This document shows positions 32,568 to 45,370 of a DNA stretch of 64,000 nucleotides, in pieces. Within the stretch, counting starts at the first letter, position 1. Each line of letters begins with the position of its first letter. Below the pieces are notes generated by a model. It made no database searches, had not been told where the DNA came from, and worked only from the letters and a program-made list of their open reading frames with translations. The stretch comes from Bombyx mori (lineage: Eukaryota; Arthropoda; Insecta; Lepidoptera; Bombycidae). The translations under genes and the position numbers were made by a program. The stretch is taken from contig NC_085124.1 in the NCBI RefSeq assembly GCF_030269925.1, forward strand, positions 10,168,001 to 10,232,000, read 5' to 3'.

Positions 32568-35500
32568 GATTTTACTTCCGATTCGAATGCAGTTTCACCA
32601 CTGAGAAGAATCGGTCAGAAACTCAAGGCTCATCGTATTAAAGATCGTAGATAATGTCGTTGAAATTTTCACTAATCATAAATTATAATATTGCGTCTTA
32701 CGATGAACTTCAAAAGGGAAATCCCAAATTTCATAAACCACGAGAATTATAAAAAAAAACAAATGATTGGTGAATCCTTTGACAATATCGTGCTAACAAT
32801 CACCAATACTACCAGTTAGTGATGTATTCATTTTCAAATCACTCCCTTGAATGTATGTATATAAAAAATTTGGAATTCCCAATGTACTTTTGCTTCTTAA
32901 ATTTACATGAAAAACGAAGCCTTTGTCAAAGCCCACAAAGAACCTTCTTTGAAATATTCCCAACTAATAAGGGTTAGATGCCCACACATAACAGGTACTA
33001 ACGTAGATCGTATTACCGAGAAATCTTGTTTACAATCTAGTTTAGTACCAAGCGTTAAGATGTCACGTACCATAGAGGCCGTTTTACGTGTTACTTCAAA
33101 AGAGTTCACATGTGATTCATCATCCTGACCCACATCAAGCCTTATTGTACAGTTGTAGTTAAAATAAGTAACTTTCTTCACGTACTTAAGCCAGCTCAAA
33201 CAATGCTTAGTGTAGTTGTTTATCGGCACAATTTATAGGTTCTTTTAGACATTTACGTGTTTTACTTCTTTTTCTAGTCTTTAGAGATCGAATTAATATG
33301 ATATTACTTTTAAATTGTTTTGTTTGGCCATTTGGACGTTTCATGTTAATTTCGGTACATTAAGTAGGCAATAAATGTTTCAAAGGAAGGCAGTATAACA
33401 TGCTCATAAAATAGCATAATTCATCTGTTGTTGTTCTAAAACCAAGATCTATCGTTTTCTAACAGTCTTATATCAATATTGCAGCCAAATTATTTTCATT
33501 CCAAATATTTGCTTTCACTGATGCATAATAATAATGCATTAAATCTGGAATCTCTATTTTCATCCAGGAAATATCTAAAAGCACTTAAGTAGTTCTAAGG
33601 CGAGCTGGGCCTATAAGGATCTTGCGTTATGCTTTAAACCACACTTTATCTCGAATTATACAAGGAAGCAATCTTTAAAGTAAATACTTCATCATATACA
33701 GTTCTATCTTCAAACAAATATAATAGTTCAAACCGTGCCCAACACAGTTTTCAGGGATCTAATTAAAAGATTCAATTTCCAATTTCATCCCTGCAACATG
33801 TACTTGGCAAACAGTACCTATACATAACTATCAAAGATATCGTATAATATCGCTATTTCTCTTTGCCGTAATCAGAATGGTCTTGAAACATGGAAAGTGG
33901 CGTCAGCGTGCTATTACAATGGTCTCGCTGCGTTAACAGGCACAAATGACTGGGGGTAATGACACGGCAGATGCTTCGAAATGTGTAAATTGTATCGTAC
34001 TAAGCTCTGATAAAGACGTTATAGTTTAAATAGTCAGGCCGTTAAGCGTGCGATTAAAACTAACAGTAACAGTACCAGAACAAACAAACGTTCACGTCGG
34101 CTGCGTTGGATTTATTTAATCGGGAATCAAAAGCCCGTTAATATATCGATGAAGCGAGGTTTAATATCCAACTCTCTGCCACGCAAATTGCAAACGTGTT
34201 GCAATCTCGGATCTGATGGAAAATAATTCAAGTTCAATTAAGAGATTCTCTGTTGGATTTCTAACTACGTCTGCTTGGCAGGCAATTTGCAGCGGTGTAG
34301 GTTCCAGAATTACTTATAACTCAAGCGCGAATGGAGAATTTATTTGCTGTTTGAATGTACCGTGACTTCGTTTTGATTTAGCGCTGAGGTGATAGGTTTC
34401 TCCCAGAAACAATTTGACGTGCGCCAAACATAGATTCATTCATACCTTTGAACTATTTATTGTTTTACATGTACCTTATTTATTATTTCATAATTTTTTA
34501 CTGAGTCAACTTCTAAATTTAGATGAAGGGCAATTCTGAATGTCCTAGATTAAGCTATAAAATAAATCCTCCTCCATTTTAATTTGTTGACCTTTTATTA
34601 AATCTTCGAACTTAAATAAGCATAAGCCCTAGGTAATTTTAAAAATGTTTTCCAATTTTTCCAAAAAGTTTTCTTTGTTAGGAATGAAGGATTACTGGTG
34701 TGGCGGAGCCCTTTCAATTTCATCAGGAAAGGTGGGCGAGCAGGAAAGGTTCAGAAAAGTTACCAAAGATTAGAAAATTGTTCTAAAGTCGAGAAACTCG
34801 AAGTTTCGACTTTGATGATCATATTTGTACCAAGGATTCCGATCACGCGTCCTAGAATGTATTAAAACTTGGTATTCATTTTTTCGATGGATTATAAATG
34901 ATAACTAATCTAATCACAGAGCAGATTTAGCAAATACTATTAAATATTTTATCTTAGTAAGAACTGCTCATATATGAGGCCATCAGCGCAAAAGTGGCCT
35001 AACGCACAATTTTTTATATTCAAGCTTATATGAGTATATTGGAATTTATTTAAAATATAATAAATTTTGATGCAAATCCGGCCTATCCATAGTTTATAAA
35101 CAGTATTTTTGCGCGTATTGTTTTTTTGCCAACTCAAATTCAAATTCATGAAAATTCAAACCTAATTGCCTCCATACTTACTATGGTAAGCTTATGCCAC
35201 TTTTACGCTGACGGCCTCATATGGTATTGGCCGGCCGTTTTGCAACGAAAGCTTTGTGAAAATTAACGCTCGGATGCACCGAAGCGATTGTAATCGATTG
35301 TTTCAGAAAAGCGAGTTTCCGTGCTATCCCACCTGTTTTGGTGTAACGGACATCAACGGCTTTTGCACATCTGGGCCTCCGAGACGCGGTCAGTTGGCAC
35401 CAATTAGGTTTATATTACAAACACTAAGCATTTCTAGTGATATATGGTCTGTGCCTTTTTCGTTGTTATTGTCTATGATGAAAAATATCAATGTGATTAT

Positions 35501-36083
35501 GTACTAACCTAACTAATATTTTAACAAACAACTTTTACAATAATTACCCAAGATATTGTTCATTATACGATGGTGGAATAAAATGAAACACTTAATTTTT
35601 ATAAATTAAAATTACGTCGGTTATATTACTAAGGTTCTGCTTAATTTTACTACAAAGCTATCCTGCGTCCTAACCCCAAAACCTTTGAGTAAGTCTCAAG
35701 GTGAGTGACGATATTTGCACAGTGAACTCCAATATTTAATCTAGCGTAGGTGAGCAGTGAATTCTAAACAAAACAGGGAATCATTTTTTGGTTTTCTTTA
35801 TTTGCGCAATTTTCGTTGTTGTTGAATATGCATCAATGATTGTCAATCCAAATACCTAGTGTGACGAGTCCTCAGTCCTTGACAACTTAGTGCTAATGTG
35901 TTACCAACTTATAAAAAATGATTGTCAACTTAGAGGTTATAGTTTTATTCTTTCATAATTTAACAAGATTTATAATCCAATAAGCAGTCAATAAATGTAG
36001 CATTCCTAAGTAGATTACGTTCTATACATCGATTTTATAGAGTAAGCTTGAAATAAATAAGTTTTAAGTTTGGAAAAAGTTAC
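32568..36083. other. Mostly unique DNA, possibly intronic
   Basis: The open frame on the minus strand at 33229-32903 (about 108 codons, no ATG start) has mixed residue composition but no domain I recognise. The opposite strand is also open in part of the same interval. If the exon at 36.1 kb is real, this stretch is intron. Confidence 0.4.
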
Positions 36084-36150
36084 CTGTTATTGTTGCCAAC
36101 AGAACCACCAAAGTCGTCACACCTGTCGCACCCACCCGCTTGAGCCTCAT
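36084..36150 (-). CDS. Probable first coding exon encoding a signal peptide
   Basis: On the minus strand the first in-frame ATG (36150-36148) has the context ACAAG-ATG, with A at -3. It encodes MRLKRVGATGVTTLVVLLAT then IT. A basic N terminus (R2, K4, R5) followed by a hydrophobic run (residues 11-21) is a classic secretory signal peptide or signal anchor. After 22 codons plus one base comes AACAG|GTAACT, a strong splice donor, so the intron is phase 1, as is common after signal-peptide exons. Read through, the frame stops a few codons later, as expected for an intron. The rest of the protein lies at lower coordinates or outside the window. I cannot name the gene. A neuronal surface or secreted protein with a large first intron would fit. 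Confidence 0.5.
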
Positions 36151-36379
36151 CTTGTCTCTTTTCAACGTTTTGTTCGTTCTCGAATAAAACAAAACAACCG
36201 AAATTTCAAACTTAAACGTTAGCGTCCACTGGCAAAAACAATTATTTTTCACGTCTTTTCGATAACATAAAATATCGTTCGATCAAGATAAAATGAAACT
36301 ATAAATTGCACAAATACAGTCAGAAATAATACGATACTTTCTTAAAAAGTACTTTTAAGATTAATAGTTAAAGCCATTG

Positions 36380-36670
36380 TTAAGATTCTAAAATGATAGA
36401 AGGTCCAGAACGTAATCCCGCGAGAATACTATCAGAAACTTGTTTCGTGTGAGAATAGAAGCCCGATACCCGACCGACATACGTCCACTCTCTACGAACT
36501 GTGAGCGATACTGTCGCGACGAGAGCGACGCGCCACTGCGGCGACAGAACGCGGAACTACCGATGGTCACGGACGGCATTCAAGTTGCGTCGACGAGCGA
36601 GATTCTGTCAGCTCTGGCACATTTTGGGCAAGGATCTAGATTGGGCGAGCGTAGTTCTTTATTAGGTCAT
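36380..36670 (-). promoter_or_regulatory. CpG-rich island, candidate promoter/5'UTR of the 36.1 kb exon
   Basis: GC and CpG content rise sharply for about 290 bases in otherwise AT-rich DNA, just upstream of the probable first exon on the minus strand. On that strand CTCACAGTTCG (ending near 36495) resembles an arthropod initiator. GGTCG lies about 26 bases downstream, close to but not exactly at the usual downstream promoter element position. There is no TATA box at the expected place. Short frames on both strands over the island look like consequences of its base composition. The promoter call is inference. Confidence 0.4.
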
Positions 36671-37499
36671 TAACCTTAAATTTAAATTTTGTATAATGCA
36701 ATATAATTTACCAAAAATTTTAATTTTGTACTACTGAAATGTTTTCTATAAAAGAGCCACGTGTTTATTTGGATAAAGAATTTAAACAAAGTAAAGTATG
36801 AAAACCCAACTAAGTAGTTCAAATATGTTAATCGTTTGAATAGATTGGTATTATTAGAACATAATATAGGAATAGGACAGTGCGGCCAATGACCGATAAT
36901 TTCTGTCAACGTCTCACCAATAATTCACCCAAATTTGTTTTAACAGATATTTGGTTCAGTAGAAATATATATTATATACTACCACTACTTTCTACTACTC
37001 ACAGGCGAAGGTCAATCAAAAATTCATCAGTTCACCATATTAAGTCGAACTACTTAGATTACACGGGACCCAGCTGTCTTTCAGCAATTCACTCGTCGTC
37101 CGTCTAGATCTAAAACAAGGTTGATCAATCCCATGCCATCAAATTTATATGGCTCACGCAATAAAGAAATATAATAACTGACCCAGCCTTACAGTTCCAG
37201 ATGGTTTTTCAAATAAACTTCCGTCAAAAAATACGGCTTATCACCTTAACTTACTTACCATACTGGGACTTTAATTAAAGACCTACATACAATTTCCTTT
37301 ATTTTGGATAAAATTGTCTTTGCTTATTTAGTATAAACAATAATTAAATTACTTTTACATTTCAAAATATTCGATTTTTATTATAAAAGTCTTACATAAA
37401 AGTTCTAGAAATAGAACAAATCTGAATCGTTTGTTTGTCCTGGCTGTTAAAAAGTTCTACTTAGATCTCGAAGCAGTATTTCTTACTTTCATTGTGAAA
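36671..37499. other. No gene recognised
   Basis: This is AT-rich DNA upstream of the candidate promoter. No supported repeat or gene was found. Confidence 0.45.
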
Positions 37500-37725
37500 T
37501 TATTTTTTTATTGAACGAGCTTATGATCCATCTACAATTTTTACTACGAGTATTTTATTCGTTTATAGTGGAAGTCATTCGTGAACATGAGCGAAGTATT
37601 TATTTCATTTAAAAAAATCGGTACCTGTCGATGGGATTTCAACATTTTCAACACCGACATAGCTGCATTGCTTGATATGAGTACATCAGGCGTTTTACTC
37701 TTTATGCCGCAATGGCTTTAAGCGC
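37500..37725 (-). mobile_element. Bm1-type SINE head and linker, diverged
   Basis: On the plus strand TATAGTGGAAGTCATTCGTG and ATCGGTACCTGTCGATGGGA, then a degraded tRNA-like segment ending CGCAATGGCTTT, match the head region of the complete copy at 24.0-24.2 kb. The body is replaced by a short GAACGAGCTTATGATCCATC remnant, so the copy is internally deleted. Confidence 0.6.
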
Positions 37726-38094
37726 TTCTAAAACTATTACCTTGAGAACTGATCGTAATATTTGTTACAACATAAATTAGTCCTAATATGCCTGCGTATT
37801 TGTGCCACATTTCAATCACGTATTTAAATTTACATTTATTTTTTGTTTTAAGCCAATTTAGTATTTGAATTTATGTCTCCCCAAGCCGCTTAACACCAGA
37901 ATGACCGTGAACTTGGCTCTCATACTGAAAGTAGTAATTTAGAATGTTGTAACTAAGTCATTCCTAATAGATAAAGATACATCAAAATCACAATATTTTT
38001 TTTCATGATTGAAGGATTCGAAAATCTTTCCTGTTTCACCAAGACAGGTGGGCGAGCAAAGGTTCAGCCAGGAGGGCTGGGATTAGCTAACAAC

Positions 38095-38300
38095 TGGCCC
38101 AGCGCTTCCGAAGGAGACCTATCAACTCAACAGACTAAATCTACTACCGGATCGCAATCGCAACCCGCTGAGAAAATCCGGCGAGAAACACAGCGGGCTG
38201 ATGCATGGATTAGGTTGCACGTCGAACTCTTTTTACCGAAATCGACGAGTACGGTTGCCGGGGTCCTAAGCCTACTCCTATCGTTAGAGCTGAAGGTGTC
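38095..38300 (+). repeat. Family X interspersed repeat, copy 2
   Basis: TCTACTACCGGATCGCAATC, CTGAGAAAATCCGGCGAGAA and CACGTCGAACTCTTTTTACC are the reverse-strand equivalents of blocks at 4955-5212. An upstream motif, GGTGGGCGAGCAAAGGTTCA (38046-38065), recurs in altered form at about 34731-34755. An open frame of 131 codons covers it but contains no recognised domain. Confidence 0.5.
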
Positions 38301-38330
38301 AGTAAAATTTTATCGGTCGCTGGAGACTAA

Positions 38331-41300
38331 GGAAAAGAAACACACAGACACAAAACTCTTTTTCAAGTTATTCTACGAACTATGCAACAGATTCCGTTAA
38401 TCACGGCAATCGTTGTTAGTGTAATATTGTTACGCCATAGTTGGAAATAAATCTATACATACGAGTAAATACAACATTACCGAGACACGTCTGATAAGCC
38501 ACACGTGTTCTAAGCCAGTGAATCAATTCTGAGGAAGTATTCCTTTATTTACTCTGAGAAACATTTCTAAAATTACGTTAATATTACTTGGTAAATTGTT
38601 CTTCGAGGTAAATAAACAGACAGGTTTTTAATTAAATTTGAAGTCCCTTAAATTTTGAAGTTTACATTTGTTTCTTTAACTTTCGATTAGTACATTTACG
38701 TTACGAATCATTATTATTTTCATTCTATTGTATATTTAAATAACAATACAAAATACACAGACATAACAATTCTGTAAACGAACCATTACCGACAAGTGAC
38801 GTTGATGATAGTGCTGGTAATATGATAACATTAAAACCTGAACGGGAATATTTTAGTTATATTAAAGTTATAACAATGCACACAATAGAGTTAATTCTAA
38901 TACAGATTCCCGACAATGGATACTGGGGTGGGAAATCGCCACTTTTGATTTAGGTTAGGCAAAGATTATCCATTACGTAAAATACAAGACTGCTGAAACT
39001 GTGTATATTATATTATTATGTTGAGCACATAGCGCTGGGCTTAACGAATGTATTTTCTTTTCGTATTATAATGCTTATATGGTTTCATTTTCGGCTTCAG
39101 TTCACTTACTTAATATCCTGTATAAGAGAACACGGAACAATACCTTGACGATACAGTGGTTTTAAATACTCTGCTTATATGAACAGGGTGTCTAATAAAC
39201 ATTATTTTTAAAGCTTTATCAGTGATCATTTATATCGTGTCAATGTTGGAATGCGGAAAATATGTAGTCTTTGTTAACACAACACAACACACAAACAGAT
39301 TAAAGGCGCTCCAAAAAAAAATAGGATTACGACATGTAAAAGTCAATGTTTAATTGTTCCATTATTGTGACTGTCTAAGGGTTGTGGAAATCGGTTAATA
39401 GACTTTGTTAACGTAAAACTTAAGTATATATAATAAAAAATATTTCGATATAATATTAAAGCGTGTACTAAAAGTGGTATTTAAAATTATATGAACAATG
39501 AGGTAGGTTTATTTATTGATTACAGATACTACGGAATACTCATTTAATACAATCGAAAAACGAATATATTATGAAAAAGTATGATGCGCACCATAAATTA
39601 AGGTTTGAATGGGTACAACAAATGGTATTAAGTTGAAAATTTTAACTAAAATCGGTTGCGTAAATATTATTTATGGCTCTATAAATTAACTTTTTGTTAC
39701 GGTGTGTGTTGGTTTAATTTAATTCGTTTTAAACAGCGTTTTATGACGAAAAGAAAGTGGTGAAAGTTAATGTGTACTGTAACCGTGCAATAATAACTGT
39801 AATTAAAACAATTGTTATAAATATTATGTTGAGCGTTGTAATTCTTGGACATTTTTAAGGACAAATATGTACAAAGATAAAATGAAAATTTGTAAGGATT
39901 TAATTTGAACTATCAGGCGTAGAGTTCTCTTTGTTATATTTTAAATGTTTTGCTGAACAGAGAATCCTTTGAAAGCATTTTATTGACACCGAAAAACAAC
40001 TGGACTGTCTGTACTTTTTATATATGATGCCAACTAATTTCCACGCTAGTTGATAAAGTTTAGACGTCATTTTTAATGATTAAGACATTGACAATTTGAG
40101 ATAATTTTACAAAGGTATGGTCTTCATTTGAGTTGGCTGATATATTCGACATGTCTAAGACTGAATTAAAAAAATGTAGCCGAACTCAGAACCTCCAATG
40201 TATTTATTGGAAATCAGTTGGAGCCCCACGGCATTCCATATCTATAAGTGACAGTGATTCGTAAGATCATGCAGGCTTACTTCTGCTACGTTCGATGGTA
40301 AAACAAAAAGAGATTAGTCAGTTTCAGCCTAGACCACCCTATCTCTTTCCGTGGATGTTGTAAAAGGCGATTAAGTAGGTAAGTAATACATAGGAAGTGT
40401 AACATAGGCTAGTGGGAGATACATAGGAGGTATAATGTGTAGCAACGTTCTCTAGGTATTTTAAGATACTAGCATGGTGCGATCGTCAATTCGATAAGTG
40501 TTTACTGGTAATAGGGCAAACTGTAAGCCTGCGCGGGTAGGAACGTTTGTGGTACCCATTTATGTATCTAAGAAGTCATGATTTTCAGCTTAGAGGATAT
40601 TATTACAGCTGTTATATAAAACAAGACGTGCCCGTGGTTTCTTCTATATTAAATTTGTTGTTCGGAAACATTATTATTTGATGTTAATTGAATAATTCAT
40701 TATTTTTAAATTGTTCCCAGGATCGAGGTTCATAAACTGTTACCATGGCAACCATTGCGATGCGTATGTGTCACTATAGTTATAGTGTATGCAACGAAGA
40801 TGAAAAATCTATTTTGGATAAGATCTACTTAAAATCGGTTCTTTATAAGTGCTAACATTCCAAAACGATTAACTCTTTGCTAAAATTTAAAGTTTATTGA
40901 ATTAAGATGATCTCATGATGAGCGGGTGGTATTTTGCTTTAATTAAATAATGAATTGAAACTTCATTACCAACGTGTCGAGTTAGGTGGCGACATTGACT
41001 TTCAGACGTAAACGTGAAACTCACGAACTCAGTGTGAAGTATTCTTACACACTTAATTGCGGTTCGTTACGAAATTTCTTAATGAATGAGAATTATCGTG
41101 TGCGTGTGAAATTATTAAAATATTATGTGTACAAACATAATTATAATTTCGTTGATGGATCGGCATCTTGAGACATGAGTTCTAAATCTTAGTTATACAG
41201 TACAATTGAGGCCTATAAAATCAAAGGCAGCTAAACGCCTTAATGTCGTAAAATGGATTAACAATGGCACTATCTTGTTTAGTTAGTTGGACACGCTTTA

Positions 41301-41624
41301 GTGTTTTCATGTTATAAGAAATGCAGCAAAATCTCTAACAAATTCAGTTAAAAAATATATTTTTACTCTGTACTGAGTACTAATAAACGAATATTCTCAT
41401 TCTTTATAAATCTGCTTTAAAATAAAGAATATCGTAGCTATCCGAACAAAGTTATTTCAGCTTCTCAAACCTAGTTGCTACCGTGTTGCTAACACTGGCC
41501 CTAGCAATAGCAGTACTTAGATGGATCGGGACGATCCGTAATGATGTGTTTGGGGCTGATTTTTGTAGTTTACTTGAATATTTGACAGACTTGGATTTAG
41601 CTGTCTTTTATTTTATAGGCCTCA
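38331..41624. other. Unique AT-rich DNA, nothing supported
   Basis: This is a long AT-rich stretch with only short frames. A patch at 40525-40550 (TAAGCCTGCGCGGGTAGG) may be a trace of Bm1, but the rest of the element is not present. Confidence 0.45.
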
Positions 41625-41725
41625 ATTATTACCCCACCCTTTAAACTCAAAACTAAATAAATAGTTCTTCACGGCAGAAATAGGCAAGGTAATTGTACTT
41701 ACTCGTGCGGACTACAATCCCTGCT
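41625..41725 (-). mobile_element. Short diverged Bm1-type fragment
   Basis: TTACCCCACCCTTTAAACTC and TTCTTCACGGCAGAAATAGG followed by TTACTCGTGCGGACT are antisense Bm1 blocks. Both ends are lost. Confidence 0.6.
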
Positions 41726-42320
41726 AACTGTAAAACAGTGAATACCTTTCACCATTAATTTCAACATTATTATCAAACTTTGATACATAAAACCATTCAA
41801 TTTAAATATAGTTCAGTTTTTAGTGTGATTCGGAGAGCAATTTAAAACATTCGAACAAAGTCAATTTGAACGCAACAATGCAAAATTTGTACCGTATTAG
41901 AACAACTTTACACGTACCCGAATTCCGATAACGAAGGACCACGGGCCAATCCGAAGTGGACCGAAACAATTTTCATTTGGATTGAAACTTATTGAGTTGC
42001 CTACGCCGGGAAACGAGAGGGAATTGCGAAAATTTACTTTGTCATATTACCTTGTTGCGTTCGACGGGTTTTCGATTTCGCCATAATCGAAATAGAGTAA
42101 AACGTCAACTTGTTTCATTTTTGAAATCGGAACGCACTATAAGTAGGCTGAAATAAAATTTAGAAAAATTTGGTAGAAAAAAATTGTTAGCTAGAAAAAT
42201 ATGCTGTTGCTTTTTTCTGTAGTTCTTCACTACGCGAGTTTTTACACGCAAGAACATTTATACAATGAAAACGAAATAAACAAGAAAAAAAACGTTTTTT
42301 TTTTATTATTTTACTATTTT
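41726..42320. other. No gene recognised
   Basis: AT-rich spacer. A 65-codon frame here owes its C-terminal residues to the SINE that follows. Confidence 0.45.
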
Positions 42321-42568
42321 ACTGGTGGTAGGATCTCTTGTGAGTCCGCACGGGTAGGTACCACCACCGCCCCGCCTATTTCTGCCGTGAAGCAGTAATG
42401 CGTTTCGGTTTGAAGGGTGGGGCAGCCGTTGTAACTATACTGAGACCTTAGAACTCATATCTCAAGGTGGGTGGCGGTATTTACGTTGTAGATGTCTATG
42501 GTCTTCAGTAACTACGTAACACCAGGTGGGCTGTGAGCTCATCAACCCATCTAAGCAATAAAAAAAAC
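42321..42568 (+). mobile_element. Bm1-type SINE, 5'-truncated
   Basis: It starts ACTGGTGGTAGGATCTCTTG and runs through the complete body to CCCATCTAAGCAATAA and an A-rich tail. It is near consensus. An open frame entering from upstream ends inside it with the residues GTTTAPPISAVKQ, which is a recurring SINE-encoded tail and not a gene. Confidence 0.9.
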
Positions 42569-43721
42569 ACGTTTGAAATGAAACAGATTTTTAAATACTT
42601 TTGTAACAATTTTCGATTATCCGACACAAGTACCTGTTGTATGGCTACAAAATTACTTGCATTTGTACAAGTATTCTTACGATTTAATTTCTTTTTTTTT
42701 CAATTAAGATGAATATTTTGTAGGCACCAGGTGGCGTTCTTGGCAAAACACTCATAATAATTTTTAGTTGACGAACAATGAAATATGAAATCGTTTAAAA
42801 TCCCACAGGTACGGCTCCGCACTCCATATCTGTTTCGAAAAATAATTGAAAGGGGAAAGTGTGCTAGCCCTTGTTTTGACTGAGCAAATAGAATTAAAAT
42901 ACTCCCCATATTGAGTTATTAAGCGGTCTCTTTAACAAAACAAATAAAATTCTATGTTGTATCATTAATATTGATTGTGGGGCTTTTGGTGGAGTGTACC
43001 AGACCGTCGATAATTGAATTGATCGAATTTCATTAGCTTATCCAGTGTCGGGATAGTGATAGATTATTCACATCAATAAAAAAATACAAAAGTTTTGGAC
43101 TAGATTATGTAACCACAAAAAATAGTCCTTTTACCACAAACATATTTTGTTTTATATTTTATTTATTGTGTACCAACATGTTATACATCAGCGCAGAACA
43201 TTACAGGTAACATATACATTGATTTCATACTGAATACCAACACAATTACAGGTACCGACTGCATGCATTAATAAAAAAAGCGGTTCGTGGTATAAAAAAA
43301 AAACTGTATATAACATTACATGAAAACCTTACATTATTGCACATTTACTACCAATTACGCTATTACTTAATTGAAAAAGCTCATTGAGCAAGGATGTAGA
43401 CTTCTCGTCTAAAACTATCAACAGTGCCAGCAAAAACGTCCAGAGAATACTTGCTATCAAAATTGCTTAATTCCCCAACTAGTCTGCTGAGAGACGCGTT
43501 CTTACCGAGGTTGGTGTGTTATTTGGGAACCCTGAACACCATCAACTTCGAAGCCTTTGTCGACGTCAGCGGCACATCAAAGTTAAAATAAGAGATCAAG
43601 GACATCGTATTCTCCATTAGCAAGCTTATGCAGGAACAATAATAACTTATACTAAGGGAATACGCAAAGTAGTACGATATAATACGAGTAATTGATATAA
43701 ACTGTAAATCGGAAAATCGGA
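42569..43721. other. No gene recognised
   Basis: Short frames only. The stretch is AT-rich, and no RNA gene or transposon boundary is visible. Confidence 0.45.
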
Positions 43722-44082
43722 CTACGACAAATAGCTCGACGTGCGAATTAACCCATAGATATAACCCACTGAGTTTCTCGCCGGATCTTCTCAGTGAGTC
43801 GCGATTCTGATCCAATAGCAGATTCAGCGAAGCACTGCTCTTGCCAGGGCTAGTTTATTTTTATTTTTATTACCCGTGTAGGTAGACGAGCATACGGCCC
43901 AACTGATGATAAGTGGTTACCGTCGCCTATGGACTTCAGCAATGCCAGGGACAGAGCCAAGCCCCTACCTACCGTTACCGCTTTGTTGTTGTACCGAAAG
44001 CAATGTTAGCAACGCTCTCAAGTTGAGCCCGTGAGCTCACATACCGATCCGCGCGAAGTTGGAATAGCGCCTTAGGATACTA
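43722..44082 (-). repeat. Family X interspersed repeat, copy 3, split by a LINE 3' end
   Basis: The left part (to about 43850) carries TTTCTCGCCGGATCTTCTCA and GCACTGCTCTTGCCAGGGCT. The right part resumes near 43990 with GTTAGCAACGCTCTCAAGTT and ends TTGGAATAGCGCCTTAGG. The copy at 5.0-5.2 kb has the same blocks without the interruption, so the LINE piece inserted later. Confidence 0.55.
43864..43974 (-). mobile_element. LINE 3' end nested in family X repeat
   Basis: TTACCCGTGTAGGTAGACGA and GGACTTCAGCAATGCCAGGG match the 3' end of the LINE at 14.16-14.27 kb in the same orientation, ending at the CCTACCGTT position. Only about 110 bases are present. Confidence 0.75.
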
Positions 44083-44684
44083 ACGACTAAGTAGGAAAAA
44101 AAACCGGAAAATCGGTAAACAAACAAAAAAAATCCACACAGTCTCGAACGTAAAACTCCCTCCTTTCATTACTACTACTGAGCTGGCGCTATGACCCCGA
44201 AGTGGGTCTTGGCCTCCGACAATAAACTTTGCCATTCATCCCTCCTTTCATTGAAGTCGGTTAATTTCCCGACTTGGACGTAATACATGTATGCATATAT
44301 TAATCTCATATTATTTAGAGCAATCAAAACATATTCGCCGACAGCAAGGGTTGGCCCCTCGCGTCCTCGCAGATTAGTATCGGCCCAGTGACTCCGTGAA
44401 CCTATATCATTAAGGTGAGACGCGAATGTAGCGAAGTTCTAAATATAGCAACACGATACGCCGATCACCCATGAAATTAAAGGTACGATGGGACGGTGTA
44501 AAGCGTGAATTACGGATAACTAGGAGGGATAACGATGGAAAAACATCGAAAATCAAAGCACGGAATTTTATCTGACATCGATTCCGCCATATTTTTATTA
44601 CGGTTCTGTGCCATATTATGAATGCAACCAGAATTAGTAGTGTAAATAACCTGATTTACATTCCTCCTCGCGTCGTTTTCCTCA
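44083..44684. other. Spacer with a small repeat-like patch
   Basis: At 44185-44235, GCGCTATGACCCCGAAGTGG then GTCTTGGCCTCCGACAA resembles a conserved untranslated block of lepidopteran retroelements. I cannot assign it. The remainder shows nothing. Confidence 0.35.
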
Positions 44685-44927
44685 TTACTGAGGGTCGTGA
44701 CTCCCGCGCTGCATCAGTTTCTCCCGTACGATTTCCCTCCATCTGCTGCGATCCTTAGCTTCATGAAGGGCATTGTGGAAGTTGATGTTTAAAGAAGATC
44801 GTATTTGGTCCGACCATCTCGTGGGACTGCGTCCTCTGGGACGTTTGCCATCTACCTTTCCTGTCACCATCAGCTGTTCTAGATTGTGACCCTCTTTACG
44901 TGCAATATGCCCGAAGAATTCCAGCAC
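44685..44927 (-). pseudogene. C-terminal fragment of an RTE-like LINE polyprotein
   Basis: The 80-residue frame reads MLEFFGHIARKEGHNLEQLM, then KRPRGRSPTRWSDQI and AKDRSRWREIVREK. The L-x-x-F-G-H, R-G-R-x-x-x-R-W-x-D and D-R-x-x-W-R series is characteristic of the C-terminal tail of RTE and related LINE reverse transcriptases in insects. The endonuclease and polymerase parts are missing. A short 3' motif, CCTCATTACTGAGGGTCGTG, recurs in altered form at 60370. Confidence 0.7.
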
Positions 44928-45235
44928 CCTATGAAGGCATATAGTGATTTACATTATAAGAACGTAATTACTTATTTACAAATATTTTTTGGCACTAACC
45001 CGAGGAAAACAATCTGACGATCATTCTATGAAGTGTAATTATGATTGTAAACGAAACCATACGGAAATGTGAAGGCATCGTTAATTGTCATTCAAATCAT
45101 TTATATTTTTCAAGGTCACAAAATAAAAGAAAGTTGTTATACTATTCGTATGATGTATACGCACGGATTCTTAAAAGCTTCAAACTGTTTCGGGATAAAC
45201 CAAACATCAGTATTTCCTGCGGAGAGAACTTACTT

Positions 45236-45345
45236 GAACGTAGGCTGCAGCTTGGCTCAGCTTCTGGCATTGCTGACGTCCATGAGCAAAAATATTCACT
45301 CACCATTACGTGAGCCCTATGCTCGTCTGCCTACAAGGGTAATAA
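45236..45345 (+). mobile_element. LINE 3' end fragment
   Basis: TGGCATTGCTGACGTCCATG, CACTCACCATTACGTGAG and GCTCGTCTGCCTACAAGGG match the tail of the 14-17 kb LINE family in sense orientation. About 110 bases are retained. Confidence 0.7.
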
Positions 45346-45370
45346 TATATAAAAATATTTTAAAATGACA

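Noticed and set aside
36388..36673. Two overlapping frames (63 and 77 codons) over the CpG-rich island
   Set aside because: Both strands are open because of composition. Position relative to the signal-peptide exon favours promoter or 5'UTR.
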